64,000 bases of DNA, taken from contig NZ_JAMCOJ010000004.1 in assembly GCF_023476645.1 (NCBI RefSeq), positions 62,001-126,000 on the forward strand, written 5' to 3'. Below the pieces are notes generated by a model, which worked only from the letters and a program-made list of their open reading frames with translations, was not told where the DNA came from and did no database searches. Both the position numbers and the translations under genes were made by a program. Below, in pieces: positions 25,628-35,516 of this stretch. Position 1 is the stretch's first letter; each line of letters opens with the position of its first letter. Source of the stretch: Cellulophaga sp. 20_2_10 (GTDB lineage: Bacteria; Bacteroidota; Bacteroidia; Flavobacteriales; Flavobacteriaceae).

Positions 25628-27229
25628 ATGAAAAATATAAAATTAAAATTAGGAGCGCTTGCCATTGTTTTTGCTTTTATTTTTTCTTCGTGTGAAAGCG
25701 AATTAGATTTAGAGCCTCTTACATCGCAAACATCTAGTAATACATTTAGTGATACAGCTGCATACAAGCAGTTTATGGCTAAAATATATGGAGGTTTTTC
25801 TTTAAGAGGACAAGATACTAGTGGTGATTTTGATGATATTTCTGGTATAGATGGTAACTTTTCTAATTACTTAAGAATGTTATTTACCATTCAGGAATTG
25901 TCTACAGAAGAGGCAATTATTGCTTGGAATGATCAGACTATACATAATATAAATAATCACGTATGGACTTCTTCAGATATTTTTGTAACAGCAATGTATG
26001 CAAGAATTTATTTTCAGATAGGATTAGCGAATCAGTTTTTAAGAGAAACAGAAGAAAGCGTTTTAGACGGGCGTGGTAATGTTGATGCTTCTTTAAAAAG
26101 TGAAATAAGTGGATATAGAGATGAAGTTCGTTTTCTAAGAGCTTTTAGTTATTGGCACGGTATAGATATGTACGGTAATATTCCATTAGTAGACGAGAAC
26201 GATCCTGTTGGAGCTTTTTTACCTACACAAGTTTCTCGTAAAGAGGTATTTGAATTTGTTGAGGCTGAGTTGTTGGATATTGAAACTAGATTGCCAGAAC
26301 CTCGCCAAAATGAATATGGTAGAGCAGATAAAGCTTTTGCTTGGATGTTATTGGCAAAACTATACCAAAATGCAGAAGTGTATACCGGTACAGCAATGGA
26401 TGTAGAAGCTTTAAGTTTTACAAGCAAAATTATAAACAGCAATGCTTATTCATTAGTTCCTAATTACAATTATTTGTTTTTAGCGGATAATGATAGAAAC
26501 GGAGCAGAGAATGAAATAATTTATCCGATTTTATTTGATGGTATTACAAACGCTACTGCAGGTGGTACAACTTACCTAGTTCATGCAGCAATTGGTGGTA
26601 CTATGGATCCTGCAGAGTTTGGAGTTAATGGTGGCTGGGGAGGTCTTCGTAGTACAAAAGGTCTTGTAGAAAAGTTTGACGATATTTCTGGTGATACAGA
26701 TTCTAGAGCAATGTTTTATACAGATGGGCAGTCTTTAGAGATTACAAACCCGTTTGATTTTACAGAAGGATATGCTGTTACAAAATACCGTAACGTAGAT
26801 ATAAATGGAGTACAAGGCTCAGATGCTTCTGGAAATAATGTAGATGTTAACTTTCCTGTATTTCGTTTAGCAGATGCTTACTTAATGTATGCAGAACTTT
26901 ACATAAGAGGAGCAGGTGGTGATGCTACAAATGCTGTTAACTACGTTAATTTGTTAAGAGAGAGATCTTATGGTGATGCTAGCGGTAATATATCTCAGAG
27001 TGATTTAACATTAGATTTTATTTTAAATGAAAGGTCAAGAGAGTTGTATTGGGAAAACCACAGAAGAACAGATTTAATTCGTTTTGGACAATTTTCAGAT
27101 GTAGGTGTTTGGCCGTTTAAAGGAGGAATCCCTGCCGGTAGAACCTCAGAAAGTTTTAGAGATTTGTATCCAATGCCAAGTGCAGAGTTAAATGCAAATC
27201 CAAACCTTGTTCCAACACCTGGATACTAA
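25628..27229 (+). CDS. SusD/RagB-family glycan-binding lipoprotein
   Basis: A 533-residue surface lipoprotein (lipobox FSSC with Cys22) that caps the SusC barrel and binds glycan. It shows the TPR-like helices of the SusD fold and the usual C-terminal signatures: FRLADAYLMYAELYIRG, LNERSRELYWENHRRTDLIRFG and DLYPMPSAELNANPNL. Its position directly after susC and the full length support an intact SusCD pair. Confidence 0.95.
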   Translation: MKNIKLKLGALAIVFAFIFSSCESELDLEPLTSQTSSNTFSDTAAYKQFMAKIYGGFSLRGQDTSGDFDDISGIDGNFSNYLRMLFTIQELSTEEAIIAWNDQTIHNINNHVWTSSDIFVTAMYARIYFQIGLANQFLRETEESVLDGRGNVDASLKSEISGYRDEVRFLRAFSYWHGIDMYGNIPLVDENDPVGAFLPTQVSRKEVFEFVEAELLDIETRLPEPRQNEYGRADKAFAWMLLAKLYQNAEVYTGTAMDVEALSFTSKIINSNAYSLVPNYNYLFLADNDRNGAENEIIYPILFDGITNATAGGTTYLVHAAIGGTMDPAEFGVNGGWGGLRSTKGLVEKFDDISGDTDSRAMFYTDGQSLEITNPFDFTEGYAVTKYRNVDINGVQGSDASGNNVDVNFPVFRLADAYLMYAELYIRGAGGDATNAVNYVNLLRERSYGDASGNISQSDLTLDFILNERSRELYWENHRRTDLIRFGQFSDVGVWPFKGGIPAGRTSESFRDLYPMPSAELNANPNLVPTPGY

Positions 27230-27243
27230 CCTAAAAACTTAAA

Positions 27244-28272
27244 ATGATGAAAATAATATTAAAAAATATATGGATTCTTTGTTTGAGTCTTGCACTGTTT
27301 ACATCTTGTGATGACGATTCAGACTTGGCTCAAATATCATCAACGGCATCTACGGGAGTTGCAAATTTTTCTGCGACTACATTGGTATTAGATACTGATG
27401 ATAAAGAAGGTGATGCTTTAACGATTAATTTTAATGAACCAGAATTAGGAGTCGCCTCAGGAAAAAGTTACCAACTTTTATTTGATTTGGTAGGAGGTGA
27501 TTTTAGTGGAGCAGAAATTAAAAGTATTGAAGAAAATACAACTGTTACTTTTAAGACTGAAGAAGTAAATCAGATTTTAATAAACTTAGGCGCAGAGCCA
27601 GATGTAGCTGCAGAAATTCAAGTTAAAATAGAAACTATTTTATCTTCTGATACGAGTCTGTTTTCTGAGGTTAGTACGTTAAGTATTACACCATATGCAG
27701 CAGAGTTAGATTTAAGCTCTAAATGGGGATTAGCTGGTGACGCAACAGTAAATGCATGGGATGGCCCAGATATGCCTTTTTATCAAACAACAGATAAGTC
27801 TTTGGACGCAGGTACGTTTGTTGCTTATGTAACTTTAGCAGATGGAGAAATAAAGATTAGAGCAGACAATTCTTGGGATACAAACTACGGTGGATCTGAT
27901 GGTGTTTTAGAGGCTGGAGGATCAAACATAGCTGTTACAGCTGGTACCTATAAAATTGTTTTTAATGAAAATGATTTAACCTACTCAATAGAAAATTATT
28001 CTTGGGGAGTTGTAGGTAGTGCAACAACAAATGGATGGAATGGTCCAGATATGCCTTTTACTTATAATCCTTTATTTGATAACTGGGTAGCTGAGGTTAC
28101 CTTAGTAGATGGTGAAATAAAAATAAGGAAAAATAACGATTGGACAGTAAACTTTGGAGATGTAGAGTTAGACGGAATTTTGGATACAGAATCTGATAAT
28201 AATATTGCAGTAACTGCAGGAGATTATAGTATAACTTTTAACCCAGTAACTTTAGAATATAGCATAAAATAA
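27244..28272 (+). CDS. SusE/SusF-like starch-binding lipoprotein
   Basis: A 342-residue lipoprotein (lipobox FTSC with Cys22) with an N-terminal SusE-type domain and two C-terminal repeats of about 88 residues, each starting with WG(L/V)(A/V)G(D/S)AT and containing the DGEIKIR motif. Such domains in SusE/SusF bind starch by a Trp-based platform without catalysis. Two adjacent Met codons (ATGATG) could start it; the first is chosen. It is the third gene of the susC operon and is followed by a terminator. Confidence 0.9.
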   Translation: MMKIILKNIWILCLSLALFTSCDDDSDLAQISSTASTGVANFSATTLVLDTDDKEGDALTINFNEPELGVASGKSYQLLFDLVGGDFSGAEIKSIEENTTVTFKTEEVNQILINLGAEPDVAAEIQVKIETILSSDTSLFSEVSTLSITPYAAELDLSSKWGLAGDATVNAWDGPDMPFYQTTDKSLDAGTFVAYVTLADGEIKIRADNSWDTNYGGSDGVLEAGGSNIAVTAGTYKIVFNENDLTYSIENYSWGVVGSATTNGWNGPDMPFTYNPLFDNWVAEVTLVDGEIKIRKNNDWTVNFGDVELDGILDTESDNNIAVTAGDYSITFNPVTLEYSIK

Positions 28273-28305
28273 AGTTATTAAGTAAGTAGTTAAGTTTTAG
28301 TTTTT

Positions 28306-28342
28306 AAGGCTGATTACAATTTGTAATCAGCCTTATTTTTTT
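28306..28342 (+). terminator. intrinsic terminator after the susCDE genes
   Basis: The stem AAGGCTGATTACAA / TTGTAATCAGCCTT (28306-28319 and 28321-28334) is followed by a T-run. It may be leaky, letting some transcription reach the secreted amylase gene 59 bases on. Confidence 0.88.
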
Positions 28343-28400
28343 TATAGAAAAGTAGTAATAATCAACCTAAAAATAAAACCAACCACATAATTTGAACCTT

Positions 28401-31400
28401 ATGAAAAAGTGTTTAATATTTATAATTTTAATAAGTGGTTATTGTTTTGCACAGCAGCAAAACGTAACCTATTCGGTTTCTCCAGAAGCTTTTGGAGAAA
28501 ATGAAGAAATTACCATAACTGTTTCTAATTTAAACCTTTCTACTTGGGGTGTTTCTGATGCATACATATGGGCTTGGTCTTTAGATGCAGCGGGTGAAAA
28601 TACACAAGATTCACCTACCAACGGAAGTTGGACAAACTCTAGTGAAGATCAAAAACTTACAGCTAATGGTGATGGTACTTATAGCTTTTCTTTAACTCCT
28701 TCTAGTTTTTTTAATAGAACAAATATTGGTAAAATAGGACTTCTAATTAAAGCTAAAAATGGTGATGGAGACAAAAAAACACAAGATTATATTTTTAATG
28801 TTGGTACGTTTCAATTTAACCTTTCTTCGCCAACAGAAACTACATCCGTAGTAAATTCTGGAGATAATTTATTAGTTGCAGCTACATCTTCTTTAAGCGC
28901 AACTTTTGTACTTAAAGCAAATGCTGTTATAGTAGATACACAAACAGCAATTACAGATTACAGTTACAATTACTTGGTAACTGAAAACACAAATTTTACA
29001 CTAGAAATAACTAGTGGGTCAGAAACCAAAACAGCTACATTTAGCGCTGTTGTATCTCCTGCAGTGCAAGAGGAGTCAGTACCAACAGGTATGTTAGATG
29101 GTATTAATTTAGATCCGTTAGATGCAACTAAATCAACATTGGTTTTTTATGCACCTTTAAAAGATTTTGTACATATTATTGGCGACTTTAATAACTGGCA
29201 AATAGACAATAACTATCTAATGAAAAAAGATAGTGCATCAGATAGGTTTTGGATAGAGTTAACTGGTTTAACTCCGCAAACCAGTCATATGTACCAATAC
29301 TTGGTTAATTTTGAAATTAACGTTGCAGACCCATATTCTACATTAGTTTTAGATCCATATTCAGATCAATATATAGATGAGGTTACTTATCCTAATCTAC
29401 CAAAATATCCAACCAATTTAACTACGGAAGCTGTAACTGTTTTACGTACAGGTGATGCAGCGTATACTTGGAAAACAACAAACTTTGTAGCACCAGCAAA
29501 ATCAGATTTAGTTGTTTACGAAGTTTTACTTAGAGATTTTGATGCTTTACATAGTTTCTTAGCCTTAAAAAATAGACTAGACTACATACAAGATTTAGGT
29601 ATAAATGCAATAGAGCTTATGCCAATTAATGAGTTTGATGGTAATGAGAGTTGGGGATACAATCCGTCTTTTCATATGGCATTAGATAAATATTATGGAA
29701 CAAAAGAGGCTTTTAAAGATTTGGTTGATGAATGCCATAGTAGAGGCATAGCAGTAATTTTAGATGTTGTATACAATCACGCAAGTGGACAAAACCCTTA
29801 TTTTAGATTATGGAACGATAGTAATGGTGGTTTAGGAGGAAAAGCTACAGCTGATAATCCGTTTTTTAATCAGGAAGCAAAGCATTCTTATAGTGTTTTT
29901 AACGACTATAATCACCAATCTATAGCTACACAAGAGTATGTTAAACGTACTGCTCAGTATTGGATTAATGAATATAATTTAGACGGATTTAGATGGGATT
30001 TAACAAAAGGCTTTACTCAAAATTGTGCAGAAAGTGATGATAGTTGTACCAATGCTTACCAACAAGATAGGGTAGATGTCTTAAAGCAATATGCAGATGA
30101 CCAGTGGAGTGTTAATGATGATTTTTATATCATTTTTGAACATCTAGGAGGTATAACAGAAGAGGAACAATGGGCAGATTATAGAGTAGCAGAAGACAAA
30201 GGTATTTTACTTTGGAACAAGCAAACTGAATCTTATAACGAGGCTTTAATGGGGTACAATACGGCAGGGAAATCTAATTTTTCTGGAGTTTCTTATACCC
30301 AAAAAGGATTTAAACAACCATCTGCGGTATCTTTTATGGAAAGCCATGACGAGGAGAGATTATTATATAAAAGTTTAAATTTTGGAAACGAAGAAAACGA
30401 CTATTCTACTAAAAATTTAAATACATCTTTAGTGCGTTTACAAATGGCTGGAGCTTTTTTCTTTACAGTTCCAGGACCAAAAATGATATGGCAATTTGGA
30501 GAATTGGGGTATGATATTTCTATTGAAGAAAATGGACGCGTTGGCAATAAGCCAATTTTATGGGAGTATGAGAATAACCCTAACCGCAAAGCTGTTTACA
30601 ATACGTGGAGCAAACTTATCAATCTAAAGAAAAATGCTTCAGTTTTTACTACTACAAATTTTACTATAGATGCATCAAACGCAAACGGGTTAAAGAAAAT
30701 ACATTTAACGTTAGATGGTGCAACATCAGACCAAATAAAACACATCGTTGTTTTGGGTAATTTTGGCATGTCAACCCAAAGTATAACTCCAGATTTTCAA
30801 GAGACTGGTACGTGGTATAACGTATTAAATAAAAATACGCCATTAGAGGTTGCTAATACAACGTCTAGTATAAGTTTAGCTGCAGGAGAATTTATTGTTT
30901 ACGGAGATAAGCCGTTTGTAGATCCTAATGATTTAGATAGTGATGGTGTTGAAAATATTGATGATACTTGCCCTAACACACCTTTAGGAGCAACTGTAGA
31001 TGTTACTGGTTGTACTTTGTTTACACTACCAGTTACGAATTACCAAATTGCTACAGTTAGCGAAACGTGTTCTGTTTCTAATAACGGGGAAATTAAAATT
31101 ACAGCAGTAGAGAGTTTAAGTTACACAGCAACGGTAAGTGGTCCTAATGGTTTTACTGCATCTGAAAATTTTGAAACAGTATTGGAGTTGAAAAATTTAA
31201 ATGCAGGCTCTTATGCTGTTTGTTTTACTATTGATAGCGAAACAGACTATGAGCAATGTTTTAATGTTGTTATTACAGAGCCTGAAGATTTATCGGTTTC
31301 ATCAAAAATAGATACTTCTTCAAAAAGCGTGAGTTTATCTTTAAGAGGAGCTAAAGTGTACTTTGTAACCTTAAATGGTATTACATATGAAACTAGTGAT

Positions 31401-31739
31401 AAAAATATTGATTTACAGTTGCAACCAGGAATGAATAGGATTAGCGCTGCAACAGGAATAGATTGTCAAGGCAAGTTTACAGAAGAGGTTTTTGTATCTG
31501 AAGAAGTACGTTTTTATCCCAATCCAGTAGAGACAGAACTAAGTGTTTATTGCGCAGGTAAAGATGTTAGTGTAAACGTTGTTGTTTACGACTTTACGGG
31601 AAGACAATTATTTATTGATACTAAAAAAATAGCAGCAAACAGAGAAATTAAGATAGCAACAGCTTCTCTAAAAACAGGAAAATATGTGGTTGTGGTAAAA
31701 GGAAAAACAATAAACAAAACATTTAAAATTATTAAGTAA
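28401..31739 (+). CDS. secreted GH13 alpha-amylase with T9SS sorting domain
   Basis: A 1112-residue modular enzyme. Order: signal peptide (MKKCLIFIILISGYCFAQQ), two beta domains (about 20-230), a CBM48-like E-set domain with HIIGDFNNWQ (about 235-330), and the GH13 barrel with DVVYNHAS, DGFRWDLTKGF (nucleophile Asp533), IIFEHLG (Glu580) and ESHDEER (Asp650). Next come a calcium-binding TSP3-type stretch (DPNDLDSDGVENIDD), a SprB-like beta domain and a type A T9SS sorting domain (FYPNPVETELSVYC ... FKIIK). It should be exported by T9SS to the cell surface or medium to make the first cuts in starch or glycogen. The frame is open nine bases upstream from a TTG, but the ATG at 28401 gives the clean signal peptide. 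Confidence 0.93.
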   Translation: MKKCLIFIILISGYCFAQQQNVTYSVSPEAFGENEEITITVSNLNLSTWGVSDAYIWAWSLDAAGENTQDSPTNGSWTNSSEDQKLTANGDGTYSFSLTPSSFFNRTNIGKIGLLIKAKNGDGDKKTQDYIFNVGTFQFNLSSPTETTSVVNSGDNLLVAATSSLSATFVLKANAVIVDTQTAITDYSYNYLVTENTNFTLEITSGSETKTATFSAVVSPAVQEESVPTGMLDGINLDPLDATKSTLVFYAPLKDFVHIIGDFNNWQIDNNYLMKKDSASDRFWIELTGLTPQTSHMYQYLVNFEINVADPYSTLVLDPYSDQYIDEVTYPNLPKYPTNLTTEAVTVLRTGDAAYTWKTTNFVAPAKSDLVVYEVLLRDFDALHSFLALKNRLDYIQDLGINAIELMPINEFDGNESWGYNPSFHMALDKYYGTKEAFKDLVDECHSRGIAVILDVVYNHASGQNPYFRLWNDSNGGLGGKATADNPFFNQEAKHSYSVFNDYNHQSIATQEYVKRTAQYWINEYNLDGFRWDLTKGFTQNCAESDDSCTNAYQQDRVDVLKQYADDQWSVNDDFYIIFEHLGGITEEEQWADYRVAEDKGILLWNKQTESYNEALMGYNTAGKSNFSGVSYTQKGFKQPSAVSFMESHDEERLLYKSLNFGNEENDYSTKNLNTSLVRLQMAGAFFFTVPGPKMIWQFGELGYDISIEENGRVGNKPILWEYENNPNRKAVYNTWSKLINLKKNASVFTTTNFTIDASNANGLKKIHLTLDGATSDQIKHIVVLGNFGMSTQSITPDFQETGTWYNVLNKNTPLEVANTTSSISLAAGEFIVYGDKPFVDPNDLDSDGVENIDDTCPNTPLGATVDVTGCTLFTLPVTNYQIATVSETCSVSNNGEIKITAVESLSYTATVSGPNGFTASENFETVLELKNLNAGSYAVCFTIDSETDYEQCFNVVITEPEDLSVSSKIDTSSKSVSLSLRGAKVYFVTLNGITYETSDKNIDLQLQPGMNRISAATGIDCQGKFTEEVFVSEEVRFYPNPVETELSVYCAGKDVSVNVVVYDFTGRQLFIDTKKIAANREIKIATASLKTGKYVVVVKGKTINKTFKIIK

Positions 31740-32446
31740 TGCATACAAAGTATTTAAAAATATACGGATTTATAGCAGCAGTAATTTTATCTAGTTGCGG
31801 TGGAGGAGGGGATGATAGTCCGTCTGAACCAGAAGTTTTTATTCCAACAGCATCAGAATTAAGCTTGCCAGCTAATGATGAGGTTTGTTTAACAGGTGTA
31901 TCTGTGAATGATAGTCAGGCTACAGTGACTTTTAGTTGGCAAGCAGCATCAAATGTGGATAGTTACAATGTAGAGGTTAAAAATTTAACTAGCGGTGAAG
32001 TAAACACATTAGCAAGTGCTACGGAGACTACTAATATTACATTAAGTAAAGGTGCGCCTTATTCTTGGTAAGTAATTTCTACTTCTTCTAGTACAACAGA
32101 AACAGCAGAAAGTGCTATTTGGAAATTTTATTTAGCGGGAGACGGAGTTGTTAATTATGCGCCTTTTACGGCAGAAGCTTTAGTGCCAGCAGTAGGTGCA
32201 ACGGTAGTAGCAGCAAGCAATAAAGTAACTTTAAGTTGGCAAGGTGCAGACGTAGATAATGATATTAGGGATTATGAAGTGTTTTTTGGTACCGTAACAC
32301 CGCCAACTACTAGTTTAAACGTGACTGCAGATACTTTTTTAGAGGTAGATGTTACGGCAAATACAATATATTATTGGCGTGTAAAAACAACAGATGAAGA
32401 AACAAATAGTTCTATATCAGAGATATTTGAGTTTAAAGTGAATTAA
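31739..32446 (+). pseudogene. fibronectin type III lipoprotein, interrupted by one in-frame stop
   Basis: The ATG overlaps the stop codon of the amylase gene by one base (TAATG). The product has a lipobox (LSSCGGGG) and a first fibronectin-III-like domain (VTFSWQAASNVDSYNVEV). At 32069-32071 a TAA stops the frame in the middle of the domain (...PYSW-stop-VISTSSSTTE...). The same frame then stays open to 32446 and completes the first domain and a second one (KVTLSWQGADVDNDIRDYEV ... YYWRVKTTDEE). One base change (CAA or AAA to TAA) explains the break, since the position after W in such domains is usually polar. The intact protein would be about 235 residues. A GTG at 32183 could start the second half alone, but without a signal peptide. 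Confidence 0.88.
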
Positions 32447-32472
32447 CCTAGTTGTTAGTTATAATTGTAGTT

Positions 32473-32505
32473 AGCCAGAAACAGGAGTGTTTCTGGCTTT
32501 TTTTT
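32473..32505. terminator. bidirectional intrinsic terminator
   Basis: The stem AGCCAGAAAC (32473-32482) / GTTTCTGGCT (32489-32498) has a 6-base loop and eight T's on the right. It ends the glucan locus on the plus strand; the left flank is less A-rich, so termination of the minus-strand gene here is weaker. Confidence 0.85.
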
Positions 32506-32523
32506 GAAAGCAAATAATTTCAC

Positions 32524-33297
32524 TTATTTTCTCAGCTTTGGACTAGGTTCATTATCTGTATTAGGAACCACCTTTTTCTTCTTTTTAGCCTTTTTGTATA
32601 ATGGTATTAAATAGCTAATACTGTAATTGTATCCCGTACCAAAATTACTATCTTCTGTGGTTTTATTAAAACCAGGAATCCAAATATTAGCAAAACCATC
32701 TGCAGCTTTGTTGCTTAGTAGGTAGCCTAGACGTACACTTGCACCTAAATATAAATTCTTAAATAACTCTACTTTAGTTCCTAAAACAAACTCGAACCAA
32801 GATGCGTTTAAACCGTCAAACTCCGATAAATTTTTTGTTCCTGTTACAAGGTCTTCATTCCAGTATCTATTGCTATCGTAAATTTGGTAACTGTTTATTT
32901 TATGTTTAAATGTACTATAAGCGTATCTACCACCAATGTATATAGAGTTGTTCATACCATACCAATTATCATATACATTTAAATCTACTCCTAATTTTAC
33001 GTAGCTTCCTGTAGTAGTAAAATTAAAGGTATCTTCCTCTCTGGTATTTTCTTCGTTACCAAGTTCTGCAGCAACGTATAAGTTTTGAGACAGTCTATAA
33101 TCTCCTGTAATTTCTAAACCCTTGTAATCTTCTTTGTAAAAATTTTGGGCAAGTCTATTTAAGTCAACACCCAAACGTATACCATACGGTTGTTCGTAAA
33201 CAAGAGAGTCTTTCTTGTTTAAATCTATGGTCTTGCTTTGCGCTAAGCCGCTAAAAACAATACCAAAAAGGCAAATACTAGTGATATATTTTAACAT
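32524..33297 (-). CDS. DUF6048 family outer membrane protein
   Basis: A 257-residue protein with a signal peptide (MLKYITSICLFGIVFSGLAQ) and a chain of alternating beta strands with aromatic ends (LYVAAELGNEE, SIYIGGRYAYS, YLGASVRLGYLLS), as in small outer-membrane beta-barrels. A lysine-rich tail (KKAKKKKKVVPN) follows. Function unknown. Its start overlaps the DUF6452 gene by 20 bases, so the two are translationally linked; both follow rlmD, an arrangement I recognise from other flavobacteria. Confidence 0.87.
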   Translation of the reverse strand: MLKYITSICLFGIVFSGLAQSKTIDLNKKDSLVYEQPYGIRLGVDLNRLAQNFYKEDYKGLEITGDYRLSQNLYVAAELGNEENTREEDTFNFTTTGSYVKLGVDLNVYDNWYGMNNSIYIGGRYAYSTFKHKINSYQIYDSNRYWNEDLVTGTKNLSEFDGLNASWFEFVLGTKVELFKNLYLGASVRLGYLLSNKAADGFANIWIPGFNKTTEDSNFGTGYNYSISYLIPLYKKAKKKKKVVPNTDNEPSPKLRK

Positions 33298-33787
33298 GCG
33301 TTACGGCTTGGTTTTCTACTAAGGTTTCTACTACTTCTACGTTTTTAATCCAATTATCAGTATCAACAGCAAGAGTGGCCGTTAATTCATCAAAATGAAT
33401 AACAAATCCGCACGCTCTAGAAATATAAATTTCGTCTGTTGTATAATTAAAGGTAATAGTGTCTGCGTTGCCTGTTTCTTCATCGGCATCATTCGTAGCT
33501 GAGTTAGATATTAAATTATACGTTGTAGACGTAGTATCTGTTTGTAAAGGAATACTAATAGTTTTTAAATCTGTTCTATCTATAACGGTATCTACAGTAG
33601 TGTCTTTACCGTCGCCAACAACTCTAAGTTTGGTAACTGCTTTTTCAGTTTCTTCTTCAGCATCAAAAGCGTAAAAATTGATCACCAATAGAGGAGTTTC
33701 ACCATCTACACAGATGTCATCTTTTTCACAAGATGAAAAACAAGTCGTCATTAGAATTAAACATAATAGTCCTACTTTCTTCATCAA
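33278..33787 (-). CDS. DUF6452 family lipoprotein
   Basis: A 169-residue lipoprotein (lipobox FSSC followed by EKDD) with no catalytic motif I can see. It has two conserved-looking cysteines (CVDGETP and RACGF), which may form a disulfide. It lies 36 bases downstream of rlmD and overlaps the DUF6048 gene. The pair probably works at the outer membrane, but the function is unknown. Confidence 0.85.
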   Translation of the reverse strand: MMKKVGLLCLILMTTCFSSCEKDDICVDGETPLLVINFYAFDAEEETEKAVTKLRVVGDGKDTTVDTVIDRTDLKTISIPLQTDTTSTTYNLISNSATNDADEETGNADTITFNYTTDEIYISRACGFVIHFDELTATLAVDTDNWIKNVEVVETLVENQAVTHVKIYH

Positions 33788-33823
33788 CTATAGTATTTTG
33801 ATATTTTTAATTTGGAACAATTA

Positions 33824-35236
33824 TTATGCCCTCTTTTTCAAAAGTACAACATTTTCTACATGATGTGTTTGCGGAAACATGTCTACAGCTTGTAGTCTTG
33901 TAATCTCGTACATATCTTTCATTAACTCTAAATCTCTTGCTTGTGTAGCACTGTTACAACTTACATAAACCACTTTGTTGGGAGCAATAGCTAAAATTTG
34001 TTCTACAACATCTTTATGCATACCCTCTCTTGGTGGATCTGTAATAATTACGTCTGGTGTACCATTTTGAGCAATAAACTCAGGATTAAAAATCTTTTTC
34101 ATATCACCAGCATAAAAAACAGTATTGTCTATTTTGTTATGCTCAGCATTGGCTTTGGCATCTTCAATAGCTTCTGGAACGGCTTCTATACCAACCACTT
34201 TTTTTGCTTTTTTAGCAACAAACTGTGCAATAGTACCAGTACCTGTATATAAATCGTATACTAGTTCATCACCACTAAGTTCTGCAAAGTCTCTAGTTAT
34301 TTTATATAACTCGTATGCTTGATCTGAGTTCGTTTGATAAAAAGATTTTGGATTAATTTTAAACTGAAGACCTTCCATTTCTTCAAATATGTGATCTCTA
34401 CCAGCAAAACAAACAATATCTTGATCGTAAATAGTATCGTTATGCTTTTGGTTTATAACGTATAATAAAGCCGTAATTTCTGGGAATGTAGTAGCCAAGT
34501 GGTTTAATAGCAATTCTCTATTGTCTTTGTTGTCATCAAAAAACTGAATTAAAACCATAATTTCACCAGTAGAAGTAGTACGTAACATTAAAGAACGTAA
34601 CTCGCCTGTGTGGTGTCTTGGGTTAAAAAACGTCATATTATTTTTTGTAGCAAACTCTTTAGTTTCTAACCTAATTGCATTAGAAGGATCTGCTTGTAAA
34701 TGACATTTTTTTATATCTAGAATTTTGTCCCACATTCCAGGAATATGAAAACCTAAAGCATTACGGTCTTCAATTTCTTTATCAGATTTTACCTCGTCTA
34801 AAGTTAACCATCTACTATCAGAAAAAGAAAACTCCATTTTATTGCGATAAAAATATTGTTTTTCAGATCCTAAGATAGGAGTAATTGTGGGTAATTCTAG
34901 GTGTCCAATTCTTGTTAAATTATTCTCAACCTCTTTTTGTTTGTAAAACAATTGGTGGTTGTAGCCCATGTGTTGCCATTTACAACCACCACAAACGCCA
35001 AAATGTTCGCACTGTGGTTCTGTTCTTTTATCAGATAACGTATGGTAATTAATAGCAGTACCTTCAAAATAGGCTTTTCTCTTCTTTGTAGTTTGTACAT
35101 CTACAACATCGCCAGGTACGGCGTTGTTTAAAAAAATTACACGTCCGTCAGGAGCCTTTCCTATAGTTTTTCCTTTTGCACCAGCATCTACTACTTCTAC
35201 ATTTTCAAAAACTACTCTTTTTGTTTTTCTTCGCAT
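33824..35236 (-). CDS. rlmD: 23S rRNA (uracil-1939-C5)-methyltransferase
   Basis: A 470-residue SAM-dependent RNA methyltransferase of the RlmD/TrmA type. It has an N-terminal TRAM domain (about 8-62), an iron-sulfur cluster site with Cys76, Cys82, Cys85 (CEHFGVCGGCKW) and Cys178 (IKKCHL), a Rossmann methyltransferase domain (YDLYTGTGTIAQF), the ITDPPREG motif and the catalytic Cys427 in YVSCNSATQARDL. All key residues are present. RlmD, RlmCD and TrmA-like paralogues are hard to tell apart by sequence, so the target base is inferred. A -7 box lies only four bases before the ATG. Confidence 0.9.
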   Translation of the reverse strand: MRRKTKRVVFENVEVVDAGAKGKTIGKAPDGRVIFLNNAVPGDVVDVQTTKKRKAYFEGTAINYHTLSDKRTEPQCEHFGVCGGCKWQHMGYNHQLFYKQKEVENNLTRIGHLELPTITPILGSEKQYFYRNKMEFSFSDSRWLTLDEVKSDKEIEDRNALGFHIPGMWDKILDIKKCHLQADPSNAIRLETKEFATKNNMTFFNPRHHTGELRSLMLRTTSTGEIMVLIQFFDDNKDNRELLLNHLATTFPEITALLYVINQKHNDTIYDQDIVCFAGRDHIFEEMEGLQFKINPKSFYQTNSDQAYELYKITRDFAELSGDELVYDLYTGTGTIAQFVAKKAKKVVGIEAVPEAIEDAKANAEHNKIDNTVFYAGDMKKIFNPEFIAQNGTPDVIITDPPREGMHKDVVEQILAIAPNKVVYVSCNSATQARDLELMKDMYEITRLQAVDMFPQTHHVENVVLLKKRA

Positions 35237-35240
35237 AGCG

Positions 35241-35248
35241 CAAAAATA
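35241..35248 (-). promoter_or_regulatory. -7 box directly before rlmD start
   Basis: On the minus strand TATTTTTG matches TAnnTTTG and ends four bases before the ATG at 35236. The transcript would start at or next to the A of ATG, making it leaderless. No TTG is seen at the -33 distance. Confidence 0.4.
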
Positions 35249-35516
35249 GTAGAATTATTTGTTATCTAAATGCTTGACTATTATTAATTACTAATAAAAT
35301 TGCAGCTACATACGGATTACTATTTTTTAATATTGAGTTTTAGCTATTTTTATTATTATTTTGATGAATTATAAATTAATGACTATTAAATTATTAATGT
35401 CTTAATTTTTTTATGCTCGCTTAGCAATTTGTAATTTGCAGCACATTAAAAAATAAGGTTGATTTCTCTCCTTTAAGCAGGAATTGTTTAAGTTTTATAT
35501 TTAAAAGAAGAAGATT

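Noticed and set aside
32183-32446. Separate 87-residue gene starting with GTG
   Set aside because: It is in the same frame as 31739-32068 and completes a domain split by the TAA at 32069; it has no signal peptide or promoter of its own. Better read as the second half of one broken gene.
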